DNA of 64,000 nucleotides from JAVBJN01 sp031546985 (GCA_031546985.1 JAVBJN010000077.1:65447-129446), one strand, 5' to 3'. Shown: positions 23,637-32,912, counted from the first letter of the stretch. Made by a program: numbers and translations. Notes: generated by a model from the sequence alone, not told the origin.

Positions 23637-26600
23637 TGAGCAATGAAAATCAGATAGAAGAAGCTCTTATTGAGCAACTAAAAGGGTTGAAATATGTTTA
23701 TCGCCCGGACATTGTTGATAGGAATACTCTAGAAGAAAACTTCAAAACCAAGTTTGAAGAGCTTAACCGTGTTCGTCTATCAGAGAGTGAGTTTTTGAAG
23801 CTTAGAGAAGAAATCATTAACCCTGACGTTTTCAGTGCGTCTAAATTTCTGCGTGAACGGCAGTACTTTCAGCGTGAAGATGCTACCCCCTTATATTATA
23901 CCTTAGTAAACATTAAGGACTGGTGCAAAAATGCCTACGAAGTTATTAGCCAGTTACGCATTAATACCGAAAACAGTCATCAACGTTACGATATTATTTT
24001 GTTGATTAACGGCCTGCCTATTGTCCAAATCGAACTGAAAAGAGGCGATTTATCACATCGCAAAGCGATGCAGCAAATTGTGGATTATAAGAACGAGCCA
24101 GGCAATGGGTACAGTAGCACTTTACTTTGCTTTATGCAGTTATTTATTACCAGCAATGTTGGAAGGACGCTTTATTTCGCCAATAACAAAAATCAACACT
24201 TTGCTTTTAATGCAGACGAGCAATTTCTGCCGGTGTATGAATTAGCTGATATTGACAACAAAAAGATCAACAATCTTCATGATTTCGCTGATAAGTTTCT
24301 GGATAAATGCACACTTGGTGAAATGATTAGTAAGTATATGGTGTTGGTGGAAAGCGAGCAGAAACTGTTTGTAATGCGCCCTTATCAGATATACGCAGTG
24401 AAAGCAATTGACGAATGCGTCAAACAAAACCGCGGGAACGGTTATATCTGGCATACCACGGGAAGCGGCAAAACCCTGACCTCTTTTAAAGCTTCCACGC
24501 TGCTAAAAGATAACCCTGAAATTGAAAAGTGTTTGTTTGTGGTAGATCGTAAAGACCTTGATCGACAAACCCGGGAGGAGTTCAACAAATTTCAGGAAGG
24601 CAGCGTAGAAGAAAATACGAATACCGAAACGTTGGTAAGACGTTTGCTTTCTACCGACTACTCCGATAAAGTTATTGTTACCACCATTCAAAAGCTGGGG
24701 CTGGCACTGGACGGCGCTAATAAGAGAAATTATAAGGAACGTTTAGAGCCCTTGAGTAATAAACGTATCGTGTTCATTTTTGACGAATGTCACCGCTCCC
24801 AGTTCGGAGATAACCACAAGGCTATAAAGGAATTTTTCCCGCACGCACAACTCTTTGGTTTTACAGGGACACCCATTTTTGAAAAAAATGCAACTTATGT
24901 TGTGCGTGAAGGGGAAGAAGGTAAATACAAAGAAACAAAAGACATTTTTGAACATGAACTTCATAAGTACACCATTACACACGCAATTGATGACAAAAAT
25001 GTATTGCGTTTTCATATAGATTTTTTTAAGGGTAATGATGGACAAAATGCTAGACCAGGCGAAGCCGTAGCCCGGCAGGCGGTGGTTGACGCTATATTGG
25101 AAAAACACAATGCAGCTACCAGTCAGCGAAAATTCAATGCGGTATTAGCAACAGCTTCGATCAATAATGCGATTGAATATTACCAGTCATTTAAAGAAAA
25201 TCAGAATAAGCGCAAAGCCGAAAATCCTGATTACAACCCTTTAAACATTGCTTGTGTATTTTCGCCTCCTGCCCAATTGATAGCCAAAGAAGGCGATCAG
25301 CAAAGCCAGAAAAATGCGGCTGATGTAAAACAATTGCAGGAAGATTTGCAGCAGGAAAAACTGGACAATCAAACCAATCCGGAAGAGAAGAAGAATGCCC
25401 TAATAGACATCATTGCAGACTATAATCAGCAATTTGGCACCAATCACAATATCAACGAATTTGATTTGTACTTCCAGGATGTACAAAGGCGTATCAAATA
25501 CCAGAAATACAGCAATAAAGACTACCTGCATAAAAACAAGATTGATATCACTATCGTTGTAGATATGCTGCTCACAGGTTTTGACAGCAAATATCTGAAT
25601 ACGTTGTATGTGGACAAATCCCTGAAATATCATGGGCTGATCCAGGCTTTTTCACGCACTAATCGTGTACTGAACGATACCAAGCCTTACGGTAATATTT
25701 TGGATTTCCGTTCGCAACAAGAAGCAGTGAACCAGGCTATTGCTCTTTTTTCTGGTGAAAATAGCGGTAGCGCAAGAGAGATTTGGTTGGTAGATCCTGC
25801 ACCAGTAGTTATTGACAAGTTTAAAGTGGCGGTTGAGAAACTAGGAGATTTCATGCAGGAGCATAGCCTTGTGAGCGAACCCGAAGAAGTGTATAATCTA
25901 AGGGGTGACGCAGCTAGAATATCATTCATTGAAAATTTTAAAGAAGTGCAGCGGTTTAAATTGCAATTAGACCAGTTCACTGATTTGAACGAAGAGCAAA
26001 AGGCAACAATCGAAGCTATTTTTCCCAGGGACACTTTTCAGGAATTTCGTAGCTCCTATATTGAAACAGCAAAGCAATTTCAGAAACGGCAGCAGAAGGA
26101 GGGGGAAAATACACCACCTGAAATACAACAGCTGGACTTTGAATTTATCTTGTTTGCTTCTGCCGTGATAGATTATGATTACATCATGAACCTTACAGCA
26201 GAAAACCTAGGTAAAAAACCAGGCAAACAGAAAATGACTAAGGATCAAATAAAAAGTCTGCTCAAGTCAAACTCTAACTTAATGGCAGAAGAGGAAGATT
26301 TAAGTGATTTTATTGACCAACTGGATTGGACTGTTGGACAAACAGCTAATGAGCTAAAACATAACTTTGAAAATTTCATAGACGACAAATATGACAAAGA
26401 GCTGGCGGGGATCGCCCATAGAAACGGATTGAAAACGGCGGAATTGAAAGCCTTTGTGGAAAATATAATGAGTCGGATGATTTTTGACGGTGAAAAACTG
26501 ACAGACTTATTAGAGCCTTTGGAACTGAGCTGGAAAGAACGCAGGGTAAAGGAATTGGCATTGATGGGAGAACTTGTACCGCAATTAAAAAAATTAGCCC

Positions 26601-26638
26601 AAGGGGGTGAAATATCAGGATTAGCCGCTTATGAATAA
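23636..26638 (+). CDS. hsdR: Type I restriction enzyme, R subunit
   Basis: This is a 1000-residue motor-nuclease subunit. The N-terminal PD-(D/E)XK nuclease core has YDIILLINGLPIVQIELKRG with Asp at about 119 and E-x-K at about 134-136. The superfamily-2 translocase follows with HTTGSGKTLTSF (about 274-285), IFDECHRSQFGD (about 380-391) and GFTGTPIF. The C-terminal helical domain contacts the methylase. Length and motif order are intact. The start overlaps the HTH stop by one base and the end overlaps hsdS by eight bases, so the operon is tightly coupled. Confidence 0.95.
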   Translation: MSNENQIEEALIEQLKGLKYVYRPDIVDRNTLEENFKTKFEELNRVRLSESEFLKLREEIINPDVFSASKFLRERQYFQREDATPLYYTLVNIKDWCKNAYEVISQLRINTENSHQRYDIILLINGLPIVQIELKRGDLSHRKAMQQIVDYKNEPGNGYSSTLLCFMQLFITSNVGRTLYFANNKNQHFAFNADEQFLPVYELADIDNKKINNLHDFADKFLDKCTLGEMISKYMVLVESEQKLFVMRPYQIYAVKAIDECVKQNRGNGYIWHTTGSGKTLTSFKASTLLKDNPEIEKCLFVVDRKDLDRQTREEFNKFQEGSVEENTNTETLVRRLLSTDYSDKVIVTTIQKLGLALDGANKRNYKERLEPLSNKRIVFIFDECHRSQFGDNHKAIKEFFPHAQLFGFTGTPIFEKNATYVVREGEEGKYKETKDIFEHELHKYTITHAIDDKNVLRFHIDFFKGNDGQNARPGEAVARQAVVDAILEKHNAATSQRKFNAVLATASINNAIEYYQSFKENQNKRKAENPDYNPLNIACVFSPPAQLIAKEGDQQSQKNAADVKQLQEDLQQEKLDNQTNPEEKKNALIDIIADYNQQFGTNHNINEFDLYFQDVQRRIKYQKYSNKDYLHKNKIDITIVVDMLLTGFDSKYLNTLYVDKSLKYHGLIQAFSRTNRVLNDTKPYGNILDFRSQQEAVNQAIALFSGENSGSAREIWLVDPAPVVIDKFKVAVEKLGDFMQEHSLVSEPEEVYNLRGDAARISFIENFKEVQRFKLQLDQFTDLNEEQKATIEAIFPRDTFQEFRSSYIETAKQFQKRQQKEGENTPPEIQQLDFEFILFASAVIDYDYIMNLTAENLGKKPGKQKMTKDQIKSLLKSNSNLMAEEEDLSDFIDQLDWTVGQTANELKHNFENFIDDKYDKELAGIAHRNGLKTAELKAFVENIMSRMIFDGEKLTDLLEPLELSWKERRVKELALMGELVPQLKKLAQGGEISGLAAYE

Positions 26639-27896
26639 GACGAAAGAATTGATACCTGGCTTGCGTTTTCCCGGATTTAAAAATAAGGGGGAGTGGGCTA
26701 ACGAGCAGTTGGGAGAAATTTCTGAAATAGTTCGTGGTGGTTCGCCACGACCAATTCAGGATTATCTTACAACAAGAAATGATGGCTTGAATTGGTTGAA
26801 AATAGCGGACGTTCAGTCCGATGCGAAATATATTACACTTACCAAGGAGAAAGTAATTAGAGAAGCCTTAAGTAGTACTAGAGAAGTAAATCCTGGTGAT
26901 TTAATTCTCTCAAATTCTATGAGCTTTGGGCGTCCTTATATTCTAAAAATAAAAACCTGCATTCACGATGGATGGATTGCTATTCGAAAAATATCAAACA
27001 AAACATTTGAAGATTATCTATATTATTTCATATCATCGGAAGCAAGCCAATTATATTTCAATACAAAAGCCGCAGGTGCAGCTGTAAAGAATTTGAATGC
27101 TGAAATAATAAAATTGCTTCCCATTCATTTTCCCAAAAATAAAGATGAACAACATAAAATCGCATCCTGCCTTTCTTCTTTAGACGAAGTACTTATAGCT
27201 CAAAGCCAAAAGTTACAGTTGCTCAAAGATCACAAAAAAGGCTTGATGCAAAACCTTTTTCCGCAAGAAGGAGAGAAAGTGCCGAAGTATCGGTTCAAGG
27301 GGTTTGAGAAAGATGAGGAATGGTTGGAGGAAAAGTTGGTGGATTTAGGACATTTCTTTGGAGGAGGAACTCCAGACCGATCAAATAGTAGTTATTGGAT
27401 TGGTAATATTCCTTGGATCTCAAGTTCCGACATTAAAGAAGATGATATTCACAACATTTCAATTACTCGTTTTATAAATAATAATTCAATAAAAGAGTCT
27501 GCAACCAAGACAGTCCCCAAAGGAAGTGTATTATTTGTTTCAAGAGTTGGAGTTGGAAAATTGGCAATTAATAAAGAAGATTTATGCACAAGTCAGGATT
27601 TTACCAGTTTCGTACCCAAAAAAGGTGTTTTGAATTTCTTTGTAGGATATTATTTTTTATCCAACAAGAACCTTTTACAGTCATTAAATCAGGGTACTTC
27701 AATTAAAGGGTTTTCAAAGAGTGATTTGGAGAATTTTAAGGTGCCTTTTCCTAAGAATCCAAAGGAACAACAAAAAATTATTTCCTGTCTATCGTCGTTA
27801 GATGAACTCATCATTGCACAAACAGAGAAAATAGAGCAATTGAAGCAACATAAGAAAGGACTAATGCAAGGCTTGTTTCCCAAAATGAACAATTAG
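26631..27896 (+). CDS. hsdS: Type I restriction enzyme, specificity subunit
   Basis: This encodes 421 residues with two target-recognition domains, each followed by a conserved coiled-coil repeat: LQLLKDHKKGLMQNLFPQ (about residues 200-217) and IEQLKQHKKGLMQGLFPK (about 400-417). The first domain opens with SEIVRGGSPRP, the second with GHFFGGGTPDRS, typical of HsdS. The two halves are intact, so a bipartite target is expected, but its sequence cannot be predicted. The start overlaps hsdR, and the PrrC-like gene follows after three bases. Confidence 0.93.
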   Translation: MNKTKELIPGLRFPGFKNKGEWANEQLGEISEIVRGGSPRPIQDYLTTRNDGLNWLKIADVQSDAKYITLTKEKVIREALSSTREVNPGDLILSNSMSFGRPYILKIKTCIHDGWIAIRKISNKTFEDYLYYFISSEASQLYFNTKAAGAAVKNLNAEIIKLLPIHFPKNKDEQHKIASCLSSLDEVLIAQSQKLQLLKDHKKGLMQNLFPQEGEKVPKYRFKGFEKDEEWLEEKLVDLGHFFGGGTPDRSNSSYWIGNIPWISSSDIKEDDIHNISITRFINNNSIKESATKTVPKGSVLFVSRVGVGKLAINKEDLCTSQDFTSFVPKKGVLNFFVGYYFLSNKNLLQSLNQGTSIKGFSKSDLENFKVPFPKNPKEQQKIISCLSSLDELIIAQTEKIEQLKQHKKGLMQGLFPKMNN

Positions 27897-27899
27897 CGT

Positions 27900-29069
27900 A
27901 TGAGCACTATAAACAAATTTTCGAACCTCGCAGAAGTAGCGGAACATTTCCGAAAAGATTTAAAAGGAGAACATCCTAAGAAGAGTGGTAAAGGCTACAT
28001 TGAAGCTAAAGATTTGGTATTATTCTTTGCGCATAACGGTAGCGGAAAAACCAGGCTTTCTATGGAGTTTAAACAAGCCGGAAAAACGTTTGATGCTGAT
28101 GGTAATGTATCAAGCCGGAATACCTTGTACTTCAATGCTTTTACGGAAGATTTATTTTCCTGGAACAACGACCTAGAAAATGATATTCATAGAACACTTA
28201 CCCTAAATGCCGATTCCGTATTTTTTGACGGGTTGCGTGAACTGGATTTAGATGTTAAGATCGAATCATTCTTCAATAACTATGTGGACTTAAAATTTGA
28301 TATTGATTATGATACATCCACAGTGGCTTTTTCAAGGAGCATTATTGTTGACGGAAACGAGCAAACTGTGGAAAATATTAAAATATCCAGAGGAGAGGAA
28401 ACTTTGTTTATCTGGTGTTTCTTTTTGGCTATTTGCCAATTAGCGATTGACAAAGACCCTGCCTACAGTTGGGTAAAGTTCATTTATATCGACGACCCGA
28501 TCTCATCGCTAGATGAAAATAATGCCATTGCGGTCGCCTGCGACTTATGCAATCTATTGACAACGGAGGGGAACGAATTGAAGACCATAATCTCAACGCA
28601 TCATAGCTTGTTTTTTAATGTGCTCTACAATGAATTTGGGAGGAAAGTCAAAAACAAACGCTACTTTTTGCATAACAAAGGTCTTGAAGGATATGCTTTA
28701 CAGGACACTAACGACACTCCTTTCTTTCATCATATAGCCACATTAAGCGAACTTAAGAAAGTAGCAGAATCGGACAAGATTTATACCTATCATTTTAATT
28801 CTTTGAGGAGTATTTTAGAGAAAACGGCCACCTTTTTTGGTTACGATAGAATAGATAAATGCATTGATGGATTAGACGATGAAGTTCTTTTTGAACGGGC
28901 CTTACAATTGTTCAGCCATGGAAAGTATTCCATATTCGATCCGGCGGAAATGGGTGACGATACTAAGGATCTTTTTAAGCGGATTTTAAATGGGTTTCTG
29001 GGAAAGTATGAATTTTATTTCCCGCAAATATTTAACGAGGAAACTCAAACAGAAATAGCATCAGCATGA
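27900..29069 (+). CDS. PrrC-like anticodon nuclease (ABC-type ATPase plus ACNase domain)
   Basis: This encodes 389 residues, close to E. coli PrrC. The ATPase part has Walker A AHNGSGKT (44-51), a signature-like SRGEE (163-167), Walker B FIYIDDPISSLDE (194-206) and THH (233-235). The C-terminal part contains Arg303 and Glu307 in SLRSILEK and His340 in FSHGKYS. The spacing R-x3-E-x32-H closely follows the Arg320/Glu324/His356 triad of PrrC. PrrC cleaves tRNA when its companion type I enzyme is disabled by phage. Here it lies between hsdS and hsdM, overlapping hsdM by four bases. The family call is strong; the tRNA target is unknown. Confidence 0.75.
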   Translation: MSTINKFSNLAEVAEHFRKDLKGEHPKKSGKGYIEAKDLVLFFAHNGSGKTRLSMEFKQAGKTFDADGNVSSRNTLYFNAFTEDLFSWNNDLENDIHRTLTLNADSVFFDGLRELDLDVKIESFFNNYVDLKFDIDYDTSTVAFSRSIIVDGNEQTVENIKISRGEETLFIWCFFLAICQLAIDKDPAYSWVKFIYIDDPISSLDENNAIAVACDLCNLLTTEGNELKTIISTHHSLFFNVLYNEFGRKVKNKRYFLHNKGLEGYALQDTNDTPFFHHIATLSELKKVAESDKIYTYHFNSLRSILEKTATFFGYDRIDKCIDGLDDEVLFERALQLFSHGKYSIFDPAEMGDDTKDLFKRILNGFLGKYEFYFPQIFNEETQTEIASA

Positions 29070-30709
29070 CACAAAAAGATCAATATAAAGAGTTAGGAGA
29101 TACACTTTGGGAGATAGCCAACGATTTAAGAGGGGCGATGAATGCGGATGATTTCCGTGATTACATGCTTTCGTTTCTATTCCTTAGGTATTTGTCTTTT
29201 AATTATGAAGAAGCGGCAAAAAAGGAACTAGGAAAAGACTACCCAAAGAGTCCTTCCAAAGATAGCAGAGCCGACTTTATTGTTCCGCCGCCTCTGGAAC
29301 TTTGGTATAGACTAAACAAAGGCGATATTGAGGAGTTTGAGGAGCAGATGCGTAAAAAAGTGCACTATGTTGTCAAGCCAAAATATTTATGGAGCAATAT
29401 CACAGAGTTGGCGCGTACACAGGATGATGAACTGATTAAAACGCTGCAAAAGGGGTTCCGATATATTGAAGACGAATCGTTCAAAAGCTCCTTTAAAGGC
29501 TTGTTTTCCGAAATCAACCTGAACTCAGAGAAACTGGGTAAAACACCCAAAGATAAAAATGATACCCTTTGTAAGATCATCCGGAAAATTGCGGAAGGTA
29601 TTGCAGACTTTTCAACAGGGATTGATACGCTCGGCGATGCTTATGAATATCTGATTGGAAAGTTTGCAGCAGGCTCAGGCAAGAAGGCTGGGGAATTTTA
29701 TACTCCTCAACAAATTTCAACTATTCTTTCGCGGATTGTTATTTTAGATTCTCAGGACCCCACAACAGGACCTAAATCTAAACTTGATAAGGTATTGGAT
29801 TTTGCTTGTGGTTCAGGCTCGCTTTTACTTAATGTTCGCACACAATTAAAGGAGGAAGCAAAGGGGAAAGGAACTATTGGTAAAGTTTACGGACAGGAAA
29901 AGAATGTAACTACTTACAACCTTGCCCGTATGAATATGCTGCTGCATGGTATGAAGGATACTGAGTTTGAGATATTCCATGGAGACACTTTACTCAATCA
30001 ATGGGATATACTCAATGAGCTTAATCCAAGTAAAAAGGTTGAGTTTGATGCCATTGTAGCCAATCCGCCTTTCAGTTTGCGTTGGGAGCCTAACGATACA
30101 TTGTCAGAAGATTTTCGTTTCAAAAGTCATGGTATGGCACCAAAGTCGGCTGCTGATTTTGCTTTTTTATTACATGGTTTTCACTTTCTGAAAGACAATG
30201 GAACCATGGCGATCATCTTACCGCACGGCGTTTTATTTCGTGGTGGTGCTGAGGAAAGGATTCGCACAAAATTGCTAACGGATAATCATATTGATACCGT
30301 TATTGGTTTGCCTTCCAATTTATTTTACTCAACAGGGATTCCTGTTTGCATCTTAGTCTTGAAAAAATGTAAAAGGCACGAAGATGTCTTATTCATAAAC
30401 GCAGCAGAACAGTATAAGCCAGGCAAAAGGCAAAATTCTTTAGAACCAGAGCACATCACCAGAATTGTAGAAACGTATCAGTTCAGGCCAGATAATAGAG
30501 AGAGATATGCACGAAGGGTTCCTATGGATGAAATAATAAAAAATGGCTATAACCTCAATATCTCAAGGTATGTGAGCACGTCCGTTGACGAGGTACGAAT
30601 TGATTTAAAAGAGGTGAACACAAAACTGGCTATCATAAATAAAAGCATAAAAGACAGTGCTGATAAACATAATGTGTTTTTAAAGGAACTTGGATTAGAA
30701 CCAATTTAA
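29066..30709 (+). CDS. hsdM: Type I restriction enzyme, methylase subunit
   Basis: This encodes 547 residues. The N-terminal helical HsdM domain (LWEIANDLRGAMNADDFRDY) is followed by an N6-adenine methyltransferase with SAM-binding DFACGSGSLLL (about 245-255) and catalytic NPPF (about 334-337, VANPPFSLRW). A C-terminal helical tail contacts HsdS. Its start overlaps the PrrC-like gene by four bases. Having hsdM last, after hsdR, hsdS and the nuclease gene, is an unusual order, because the protective methylase would be made last; the HTH regulator may compensate. Confidence 0.95.
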   Translation: MTQKDQYKELGDTLWEIANDLRGAMNADDFRDYMLSFLFLRYLSFNYEEAAKKELGKDYPKSPSKDSRADFIVPPPLELWYRLNKGDIEEFEEQMRKKVHYVVKPKYLWSNITELARTQDDELIKTLQKGFRYIEDESFKSSFKGLFSEINLNSEKLGKTPKDKNDTLCKIIRKIAEGIADFSTGIDTLGDAYEYLIGKFAAGSGKKAGEFYTPQQISTILSRIVILDSQDPTTGPKSKLDKVLDFACGSGSLLLNVRTQLKEEAKGKGTIGKVYGQEKNVTTYNLARMNMLLHGMKDTEFEIFHGDTLLNQWDILNELNPSKKVEFDAIVANPPFSLRWEPNDTLSEDFRFKSHGMAPKSAADFAFLLHGFHFLKDNGTMAIILPHGVLFRGGAEERIRTKLLTDNHIDTVIGLPSNLFYSTGIPVCILVLKKCKRHEDVLFINAAEQYKPGKRQNSLEPEHITRIVETYQFRPDNRERYARRVPMDEIIKNGYNLNISRYVSTSVDEVRIDLKEVNTKLAIINKSIKDSADKHNVFLKELGLEPI

Positions 30710-30778
30710 GAATACGTTCAATGTTTTGCGGGAAGCCTACAAATTGGCAAAAATGAATGATTTTGTGTCAAATATTAT

Positions 30779-30900
30779 TTGATTTTGCTACATCTTGCAA
30801 CAAATGGCGACAAGTGTTTAGCATGTTGTAGCACGGTTGCAAATTGAAAATCAATTCTTTATTGTTTGCTACAATTGCTACAAGATAGAATACAGAAAAA
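30779..30900. repeat. Right copy of imperfect direct repeat flanking the type I R-M cassette
   Basis: It begins TTGATTTTGCTACATCTTGC and shares GTTTAGCATGTTGTAGCA with the left copy at 23191-23310. It has a 9-base insertion relative to the left copy and ends with two GCTACAA units. The paired repeats make the cassette look like a discrete inserted or excisable unit. Confidence 0.65.
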
Positions 30901-30940
30901 GTGTGTTTATAGTTTCAAAAAGAAAATTGATTTTAGCATA

Positions 30941-30975
30941 AAAAAAGGGAAGGCTTAAAATAGCCTTCCCTTTTA
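30941..30975. terminator. Terminator after the type I R-M operon
   Basis: AAAAGGGAAGGCT and AGCCTTCCCTTTT form a 13-bp stem with a six-base loop, A-rich on one side and T-rich on the other, so it can work in both directions. Confidence 0.85.
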
Positions 30976-31060
30976 CAATTCTACAGAATGTCTATTATAC
31001 CGACATGAAATTATATGATTTTACAAATTCATTGATTTCCAATAAATTATCAACGAAAAA

Positions 31061-31086
31061 GTTCGACAATTCCCCGCCCGGCTCCA
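31061..31086 (+). other. Putative attachment-site remnant resembling a tRNA 3' end
   Basis: A GC-rich block in AT-rich surroundings ends CCCCGCCCGGCTCCA and is preceded by GTTCGA, as in a T-arm followed by an acceptor strand and encoded CCA. Stem lengths do not fit a complete T-arm (two bases off), so only the acceptor part may derive from the tRNA. A terminator follows at once, as after tRNA genes. This would be the element-distal att copy. The full tRNA gene is not in the window. Confidence 0.45.
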
Positions 31087-31087
31087 C

Positions 31088-31120
31088 TTTTTTAAAACCC
31101 GTACCCAGTGCGGGTTTTCT
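31088..31120 (+). terminator. Terminator following the tRNA-like fragment
   Basis: AAAACCCG and CGGGTTTT form an 8-bp stem around a nine-base loop, followed by a T-rich tract. Confidence 0.7.
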
Positions 31121-31330
31121 GTTTTTATTCGCCACCAGCCTGTCTGCATTTTGTCACCGCCTTGAAGTTTCGAATAGAATAAAGTGGATTTCTTTTCTGT
31201 AAATGGCACCAATTCCATAGTAAAGGGAATATGTTGGCACCGAGAGCTACCCCAACGGTAATGATCGTAAAGCCGTCTTATATCTATAGCAGCCGCAAGT
31301 TTTTGGCTGTAACGCTTTAAATCATACGGG

Positions 31331-31987
31331 ATGATAACACAGGTAAAACTGCTGCTGATACTGCTGTTGGTAGCAGCTACGGGACAGGCCTCTGCTCAGA
31401 CAATTGATTCTTTCCATGTCAATCGTTTGGTAAACCCGCATGAGCTTTTCGTGCGTCTGCACTTTCCAGACTCCAGCTATTATATAACACGCACCTTTGA
31501 CCGGGTAGCATATATTTATCCACCGGTGAATCTGATCACTTTCTATTCCCGCTCCTGCGAGTTTGTAAAAACCAATCCGGTAAAGGACATCACAATACGC
31601 ATATACACGCCTGAGCCCTACGGCCTGAGGTTTTGGTTGGTAATGGACAGCAATACGGTAATACCCGGGTGTACGTTTGCACAAGAAATACAGGTCATGG
31701 ATAGTGGCATTTACAGTTCGCAACCTACCGGCATGACCGATCCCGGCGTTGGCAACAATGCCCTGCATGTTTTTCCCAACCCTGCGGCCAGTGTCTTATA
31801 TGTAACCGGCTCATCGGGTGGTGAGCTGCAGATCTCTGACGGGCTAGGCAGGTTGCAGCTGCGGCAAACGCTGCAAAGCGGGCAAACAACCGTAGATATC
31901 GGTGCACTCGTTCCGGGCTTGTATTATATCCATTACTACTGCGATGGACAGCGGGTGCAAAGCCAATGCTTCAGCAAGCTGCCATAG
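31331..31987 (+). CDS. Secreted protein with type IX secretion C-terminal sorting domain
   Basis: This encodes 218 residues with signal peptide MITQVKLLLILLLVAATGQASA. The N-terminal 130 residues are not recognised. The last 75 residues are a Por-secretion (type A) sorting domain: VFPNPAASVLYV, then strands, then LVPGLYYIHYY and a short basic end. Such tails route the cargo through the type IX secretion system to the cell surface. It is the first gene on the chromosomal side of the island boundary. Confidence 0.8.
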   Translation: MITQVKLLLILLLVAATGQASAQTIDSFHVNRLVNPHELFVRLHFPDSSYYITRTFDRVAYIYPPVNLITFYSRSCEFVKTNPVKDITIRIYTPEPYGLRFWLVMDSNTVIPGCTFAQEIQVMDSGIYSSQPTGMTDPGVGNNALHVFPNPAASVLYVTGSSGGELQISDGLGRLQLRQTLQSGQTTVDIGALVPGLYYIHYYCDGQRVQSQCFSKLP

Positions 31988-32264
31988 CGGGATCATTGGC
32001 TTTATTGGAGTATTTCTTTATCCGGCCCTTATTCGTATTTTTGCATCTCCCAAGGCAGATTTTAGCACTGCCATCAAAATAGAAAAATGCAAGACTTAAG
32101 CTATATAGCGCAATTTATTTCTCCCCGTCTCTTTCCGGAGTAGGCTTTGTGTGCCTTACACACTCCTTTTTATTATTTCATGCAATATGCGTTTGTAACC
32201 GGTTGTTGGCATACAACCCACTACCAATCTGTGTTATTATGCGCTCCATTTCAAAAAAAGTCAA
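31988..32264 (+). promoter_or_regulatory. Upstream region of the azoreductase gene
   Basis: TATTTTTG at 32036-32043 matches the TAnnTTTG -7 element, about 220 bases before the azoreductase ATG. This would leave a long leader, so another promoter nearer the gene may exist. Nothing else is recognised here. Confidence 0.3.
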
Positions 32265-32861
32265 ATGAGAATTTTAAGAATAACGTCAAGTCCCCGGAAA
32301 GAATATTCAAAAAGCATCAAATTAGGCGCGGCTATTGTCGAAAAATTGCTTGCTGCGCATCCCGGAGCCATTGTAAAACATAAAGACCTTACCCTGTCGC
32401 CATTGCCCCATTTGGAAGAAGTACATCTTAAGGCTTTTTATACCCCGGTAGCACACCATTTGCCGGGTTATGAAGCAGCTATCCGTCATTCAGATGAGGC
32501 CATTGCAGACATTAAAGCCGCAAATGTGCTGGTGATAGAAGCGCCGCTGTATAATTTAACGATAGCATCTACACTTAAAGCCTGGATAGACCATATTGTA
32601 AGGGCAGGCATTACCTTTAATCATACGCCTGAGGGCGATGTGGGGCTTTTGACCGGTAAAAAAGTATATGTGGCGGTAACTGCCGGCAGTATTTACTCCG
32701 ATGAGGCCGGTAAAGCCAGAGATTTTGTAACCCCGCTGCTGCGGGCAGTTCTGGGTATGCTGGGCATGACAGATGTTGCCTTTATTATGGCAGACGGTTT
32801 CAATGTGCCGGGTGTAAAAGAAACAGCTTTGCAAAAAGCAATAGATAGCATTAGAATATAA
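32265..32861 (+). CDS. azoR: FMN-dependent NADH-azoreductase
   Basis: This encodes 198 residues of a flavodoxin-like fold. The N-terminal FMN phosphate loop is ITSSPRKEYSKSIKLG. EAPLYNLTIASTLKAWIDHI (about 86-105) matches the AzoR segment usually written P-M-Y-N-F-x-x-P-x-x-L-K-x-W-I-D, and VTAGSIY follows. The enzyme reduces quinones and azo dyes with NADH and probably protects against electrophiles. It is a full-length single gene closed by a terminator. Confidence 0.88.
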   Translation: MRILRITSSPRKEYSKSIKLGAAIVEKLLAAHPGAIVKHKDLTLSPLPHLEEVHLKAFYTPVAHHLPGYEAAIRHSDEAIADIKAANVLVIEAPLYNLTIASTLKAWIDHIVRAGITFNHTPEGDVGLLTGKKVYVAVTAGSIYSDEAGKARDFVTPLLRAVLGMLGMTDVAFIMADGFNVPGVKETALQKAIDSIRI

Positions 32862-32881
32862 CTGTTCTGAACAGACTACTT

Positions 32882-32912
32882 TTAAAACCCTTGCTCAGGC
32901 AGGGGTTTTTAT
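32882..32912 (+). terminator. Terminator after azoreductase
   Basis: AAAACCCTTGC and a GCAGGGGTTTTT arm form an imperfect stem ending in T's, about 20 bases after the stop codon. Confidence 0.6.

Larger units (their letters stand above)
30710..31330. other. Gene-free stretch at the right edge of the island
   Basis: This 620-base gap between hsdM and the first chromosomal gene holds the right direct repeat, a strong terminator, a tRNA-3'-end-like block and a second terminator. Base composition shifts from AT-rich to more GC-rich across it. I see no supported gene in it. Confidence 0.7.

Noticed and set aside
31061..31086. A complete tRNA gene
   Set aside because: No D-arm or anticodon arm is present upstream, and the T-arm spacing is two bases off; only a 3'-end fragment is supported.
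31005..31218. Two short frames covering the tRNA-like block
   Set aside because: They span terminators and the attachment-like block and show no protein-like composition.
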